Source: an uncultured Butyricicoccus sp.
GTDB lineage: Bacteria > Bacillota > Clostridia > Oscillospirales > Butyricicoccaceae
DNA length: 7,938 nt
Assembly (NCBI GenBank): GCA_900544475.1
Contig: UQVU01000084.1
Coordinates: forward strand, 1-7,938
Direction: 5' to 3'
The notes under the pieces are model-generated. The model did no database searches. It was not told where the DNA came from and saw nothing but the letters and a program-made list of their open reading frames with translations. Below, one piece after another: positions 5,704 to 7,938 of the stretch. The position numbers and the translations under genes were made by a program. Numbering within the stretch: the first letter of the stretch is position 1; every line of letters starts with the position of its first letter.

Positions 5704-6920
5704 AGGACGGCCGCATCGCCTACATAGGCGCGGAAGAGCCGCAGGAGGACTTCGGCGAGCGCTATGACGGCCGTCACCGCCTGCTGCTGCCCGGCTTCTA
5801 CAACGTCCACAGCCACGCGCCGATGACGCTGCTGCGCGGCTACGCGGAGAACCTGCCGCTCCAGCGCTGGCTCGGCGAAAAGGTGTTCCCGTTCGAGGAC
5901 CTGCTCGATGAGGAGGCGGCGTACTACGGCACGCTGCTGGCGATTTCCGAAATGCTCGCGAGCGGCACGGTTTCCTTCTCGGATATGTACTTTTTCCTCG
6001 ACGGCATGACCAAGGCGATTTTCGAGAGCGGCATCAAGTGCAACCTGAGCCGCGGTCTTACCGTGTTCGACGACAGCGACTACACCGACCTGCCGGCCTA
6101 CCGCGACAACCTGCGTCTGCGCGGCGAGTGGAACGGCGCGAACGGCGGCCGTCTGCTCGGTGACCTGTGCATTCACGGCGAGTATACCTCCAACCCGAAA
6201 ATCGTCGAGGCGGTCGCGCAGCACGCCCGCGACACCGGCGCACGCATCCATATCCATCTGTCCGAAACCCAGACCGAGCACGAGGAGTGCAAGGGCCGCC
6301 ACGGCCTGACCCCGGCGGCGTACATGGAGAAGCACGGCATCTTCGACTCGCCGACGACGGCGGCGCACTGCGTCTGGCTTGAGGACGGCGACTTCGACAT
6401 TCTGAAAAAGCACGGCGTTACGGTTGCCTGCTGCCCGGCGAGCAACCTCAAGCTCGCCTCCGGCTACGCGAACGTTCCGAAGCTGCTCGAAAGCGGCATC
6501 AACCTCGCCCTCGGCACGGACGGCGCGGCTTCCAACAACAACCTGAACATCATGCAGGATATGTACCTGTTCGGCGTGGTCTACAAGGGCTTTTTCCGCG
6601 ACTCCACGCTCATCACCCCGGCCGAGGTGCTCCATGCCGCGACACGCGCCGGTGCGCTCAGCCAGGGCCGCGAGGACAGCGGCAGACTTGCTGTCGGCAT
6701 GCGTGCCGACCTGTGCGCCATCAACACGGACACGCCCCAGTTCACCCCGATGACCGACGCGGCGTGCAACGTGGTCTATGCCGCGCAGGGTGCGGACGTC
6801 TGCCTGACCATGGTGGACGGCGAGGTGCTCTACCGCGACGGCGTGTTCACCACCATCGACATCGAAAAGGTAAAGGCTGAGGTGCAGCGCCGCACGGACA
6901 GCATCCTCAGCAGACTGTAA
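5634..6920 (+). CDS. mtaD: 5'-methylthioadenosine/S-adenosylhomocysteine deaminase (amidohydrolase superfamily)
   Basis: A 428-residue zinc deaminase of the amidohydrolase superfamily, expected to convert MTA, SAH or adenosine to the inosine analogue plus ammonia in the cytosol. Zinc and catalytic residues of the MtaD/TM0936 type are visible: H59 and H61 in NVHSHAPM, H208 and catalytic E211 in HIHLSET, H245 in AAHCVWL, and D296 in LGTDGAASNN. The flanking small beta domain is present (QYVGVKDGRIAYIG near the N-terminus; RADLCAI and VDGEVLYRDG near the C-terminus). ATG 5634 follows AAGGAG by seven bases. The frame is open upstream to 5220, but that stretch is out-of-frame sigG sequence and not part of this protein. 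The stop lies 13 bp before the phosphorylase gene, indicating one operon. The superfamily and subgroup are firm; which of MTA, SAH or adenosine is preferred is not resolved. Confidence 0.88.
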   Translation: MLFCNIDLLDENFKTQKNQYVGVKDGRIAYIGAEEPQEDFGERYDGRHRLLLPGFYNVHSHAPMTLLRGYAENLPLQRWLGEKVFPFEDLLDEEAAYYGTLLAISEMLASGTVSFSDMYFFLDGMTKAIFESGIKCNLSRGLTVFDDSDYTDLPAYRDNLRLRGEWNGANGGRLLGDLCIHGEYTSNPKIVEAVAQHARDTGARIHIHLSETQTEHEECKGRHGLTPAAYMEKHGIFDSPTTAAHCVWLEDGDFDILKKHGVTVACCPASNLKLASGYANVPKLLESGINLALGTDGAASNNNLNIMQDMYLFGVVYKGFFRDSTLITPAEVLHAATRAGALSQGREDSGRLAVGMRADLCAINTDTPQFTPMTDAACNVVYAAQGADVCLTMVDGEVLYRDGVFTTIDIEKVKAEVQRRTDSILSRL

Positions 6921-6933
6921 GGAGGGACAAACC

Positions 6934-7752
6934 ATGCTGACACATGATGAAGTAAAGCAGTCGGCGGATTTCTTGCGCGAAAAGCTGCCGTTCACGCCCG
7001 AAATCGGCATCGTTCTCGGCTCGGGCCTCGGCCCGCTCGCGGAGGAGATCGAGCAGCCGGTCTGCATTCCTTACGGCGACATTCCGTTCTTCAAGGTTTC
7101 GACCGCGCCCGACCACGCCGGCCGTCTGGTCTGCGGTACGCTCTCGGGCCGCCGCGTTGTCTGTATGCAGGGCCGCCTGCACGGCTACGAGGGCTACGCG
7201 CCGGACGAGATCGCCTATCCGGTATATGTGCTGAAGGAGCTTGGCGTGCAGGCGCTCATCGTCACGAACGCCTCGGGCGGCATCAATACCGGCTTCGAGG
7301 TGGGCGACTTCATGCTCATCGACGACCACATCAACCTGACGGGCAAGAGTCCGCTCACCGGCGCGAACGACGCGGCCCTCGGCACGCGCTTCCCGGATAT
7401 GTCGTTCGCCTATGCACCGGCGCTGCGCGAAAAGGCGCTCGCGGCGGCAGAGAAGAGCGGCACGGCGCTGCGGCGCGGCGTTTACATCGGCGTGAACGGC
7501 CCGCAGTTCGAAACCCCGGCGGAGATCCGCGCGTTCCGCACGCTCGGCGCGGATGCGGTCGGTATGTCCACTGTGTTCGAGGTCATCGCGGCGTCGCACT
7601 GCGGTCTGCCCGTCCTCGGTATCGCCATGATAACGAACATGGCAGCGGGCGTGCTCAACAAGCCGCTCTCGGGCGCGGAGGTCAACGAAATCGCGGAGAA
7701 GCGCGGCGGCGTGTTCCGCGGCTACGTGAAAACGCTGGTTTCGATGCTGTAA
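6934..7752 (+). CDS. punA: Purine nucleoside phosphorylase, trimeric (class II) type
   Basis: A 272-residue cytosolic phosphorylase that cleaves (deoxy)inosine or guanosine with phosphate to give the base and (deoxy)ribose-1-phosphate. Family elements in order are the phosphate loop GSGLG (29-33), DHAGR with H61, QGRLHGYEGY (79-88), TNASGGIN (111-118), NGPQFETPAE with purine-binding E192, VGMSTVFE (209-216) and ITNMAAG with N234. Glu and Asn at these last two sites are known determinants of 6-oxopurine recognition, which fits a product of the deaminase upstream. The usual MSTVPE reads MSTVFE here. The length is normal. The ATG at 6934 is served by AAGGAGGG, which overlaps the deaminase stop codon. 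It belongs to the same transcript and is followed by a hairpin terminator. Acting as a methylthioinosine phosphorylase is possible but not shown. Confidence 0.92.
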   Translation: MLTHDEVKQSADFLREKLPFTPEIGIVLGSGLGPLAEEIEQPVCIPYGDIPFFKVSTAPDHAGRLVCGTLSGRRVVCMQGRLHGYEGYAPDEIAYPVYVLKELGVQALIVTNASGGINTGFEVGDFMLIDDHINLTGKSPLTGANDAALGTRFPDMSFAYAPALREKALAAAEKSGTALRRGVYIGVNGPQFETPAEIRAFRTLGADAVGMSTVFEVIAASHCGLPVLGIAMITNMAAGVLNKPLSGAEVNEIAEKRGGVFRGYVKTLVSML

Positions 7753-7763
7753 GAGAGAAAAAC

Positions 7764-7815
7764 GGGGCGGCGCAGGCGCTTTCTGTGCCGCCTCGAAAAA
7801 TCTTAAAGATTTTTT
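7764..7815 (+). terminator. Terminator after the phosphorylase gene
   Basis: A 12-bp GC-rich stem (7764-7775 with 7783-7794, two G-U pairs) with a GCGCTTT loop starts 11 bp after the stop codon. Close behind is a second palindrome, AAAAATCTT-A-AAGATTTTT (7796-7814), that ends in a T-run. The first stem lacks an immediate T-tract on this strand, but leftward it is followed by GTTTTTC, so the structure may work in both directions. Confidence 0.6.
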
Positions 7816-7824
7816 GAAAAACTG

Positions 7825-7853
7825 TTGACAACGGTCGAATGCCGCGGTATAAT
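7825..7853 (+). promoter_or_regulatory. Consensus sigma-A promoter of tRNA-Pro
   Basis: TTGACA (7825-7830), exactly 17 bp, then TATAAT (7848-7853): a perfect consensus sigma-A promoter. The expected start is near 7860, about 26 bp before the mature tRNA 5' end. Such strength is usual for stable RNA genes. Confidence 0.9.
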
Positions 7854-7885
7854 ATAAAAGCTGTCACGGAGAATGGACGGCAAAT

Positions 7886-7938
7886 CGAGGTGTGGCTCAG
7901 CTTGGTAGAGCGCTTCGTTCGGGACGAAGAGGCCGCAG
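7886..7938 (+). tRNA. tRNA-Pro(CGG), 3' part outside window
   Basis: The 5' acceptor strand CGAGGTG is followed by TG, then the D-arm GCTC / AGCTTGGTA / GAGC, G26, and the anticodon arm CTTCG-TTCGGGA-CGAAG. The seven-base loop has CGG at positions 34-36, flanked by T33 and G37, reading the proline codon CCG. The window ends in the variable loop/T-stem, so acceptor pairing and the CCA end cannot be checked. Confidence 0.93.

Noticed and set aside
5637..7067. 476-codon minus-strand frame opposite the deaminase gene
   Set aside because: It is antisense to a gene with every catalytic residue in place; the composition is of shadow type and there is no RBS.
5563..7938. A skin-like element interrupting sigG, excised during sporulation as with sigK
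   Set aside because: No recombinase or 3' half of sigG is present in the window, and what follows the break is ordinary housekeeping genes ending in a tRNA. The idea would need a distant sigG 3' half, which cannot be seen.

Overview
The window is GC-rich and densely coded. It points to an endospore-forming Firmicute of class Clostridia, probably a gut Oscillospiraceae/Ruminococcaceae-type lineage. The reasons are a SpoIIGA homologue, a SigG-type sigma-factor fragment, AGGAGG-type ribosome binding sites, sigma-A promoters and a Firmicutes-type tRNA-Pro. The class is well supported by these genes; the family is inference.

Leftward half (minus strand). Positions 1-863 hold most of spoIIGA, the membrane aspartic protease that activates sigma-E; its 3' end lies outside the window. 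Its upstream region has a candidate Spo0A-type promoter. Positions 864-1448 contain no gene. They hold two leftward rho-independent terminators and, between them, a dense cluster of six perfect or near-perfect inverted repeats. Positions 1449-4500 are a three-gene operon of paralogous M42-family (TET/glutamyl aminopeptidase-like) metallo-aminopeptidases. It is read from a good sigma-A promoter, and both gene junctions are 4-bp ATGA overlaps.

Rightward half (plus strand). A GNAT N-acetyltransferase (4654-5145) is divergent from the peptidase operon. It is followed by the first 96 codons of sigG, with an intact RBS and a plausible SigF-type promoter, cut off abruptly at about 5562. Right after the breakpoint comes a two-gene nucleoside salvage unit: an MTA/SAH (adenosine-type) deaminase of the amidohydrolase superfamily and a trimeric-type purine nucleoside phosphorylase 13 bp later. 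A hairpin terminator, a perfect-consensus sigma-A promoter and the first 53 nt of tRNA-Pro(CGG) close the window.

How the genes fit together. The peptidases would trim short peptides to amino acids. The deaminase and phosphorylase would convert adenosine-like by-products of SAM metabolism into hypoxanthine and a (thio)ribose-1-phosphate. The most unusual point is the broken sigG. In spore formers sigG normally follows spoIIGA-sigE, and spoIIGA here reads out of the left edge in the opposite direction. The fragment is therefore a displaced, inverted piece of that locus, or a duplicate of it, marking a rearrangement breakpoint. No transposase, integrase or CRISPR array is visible.
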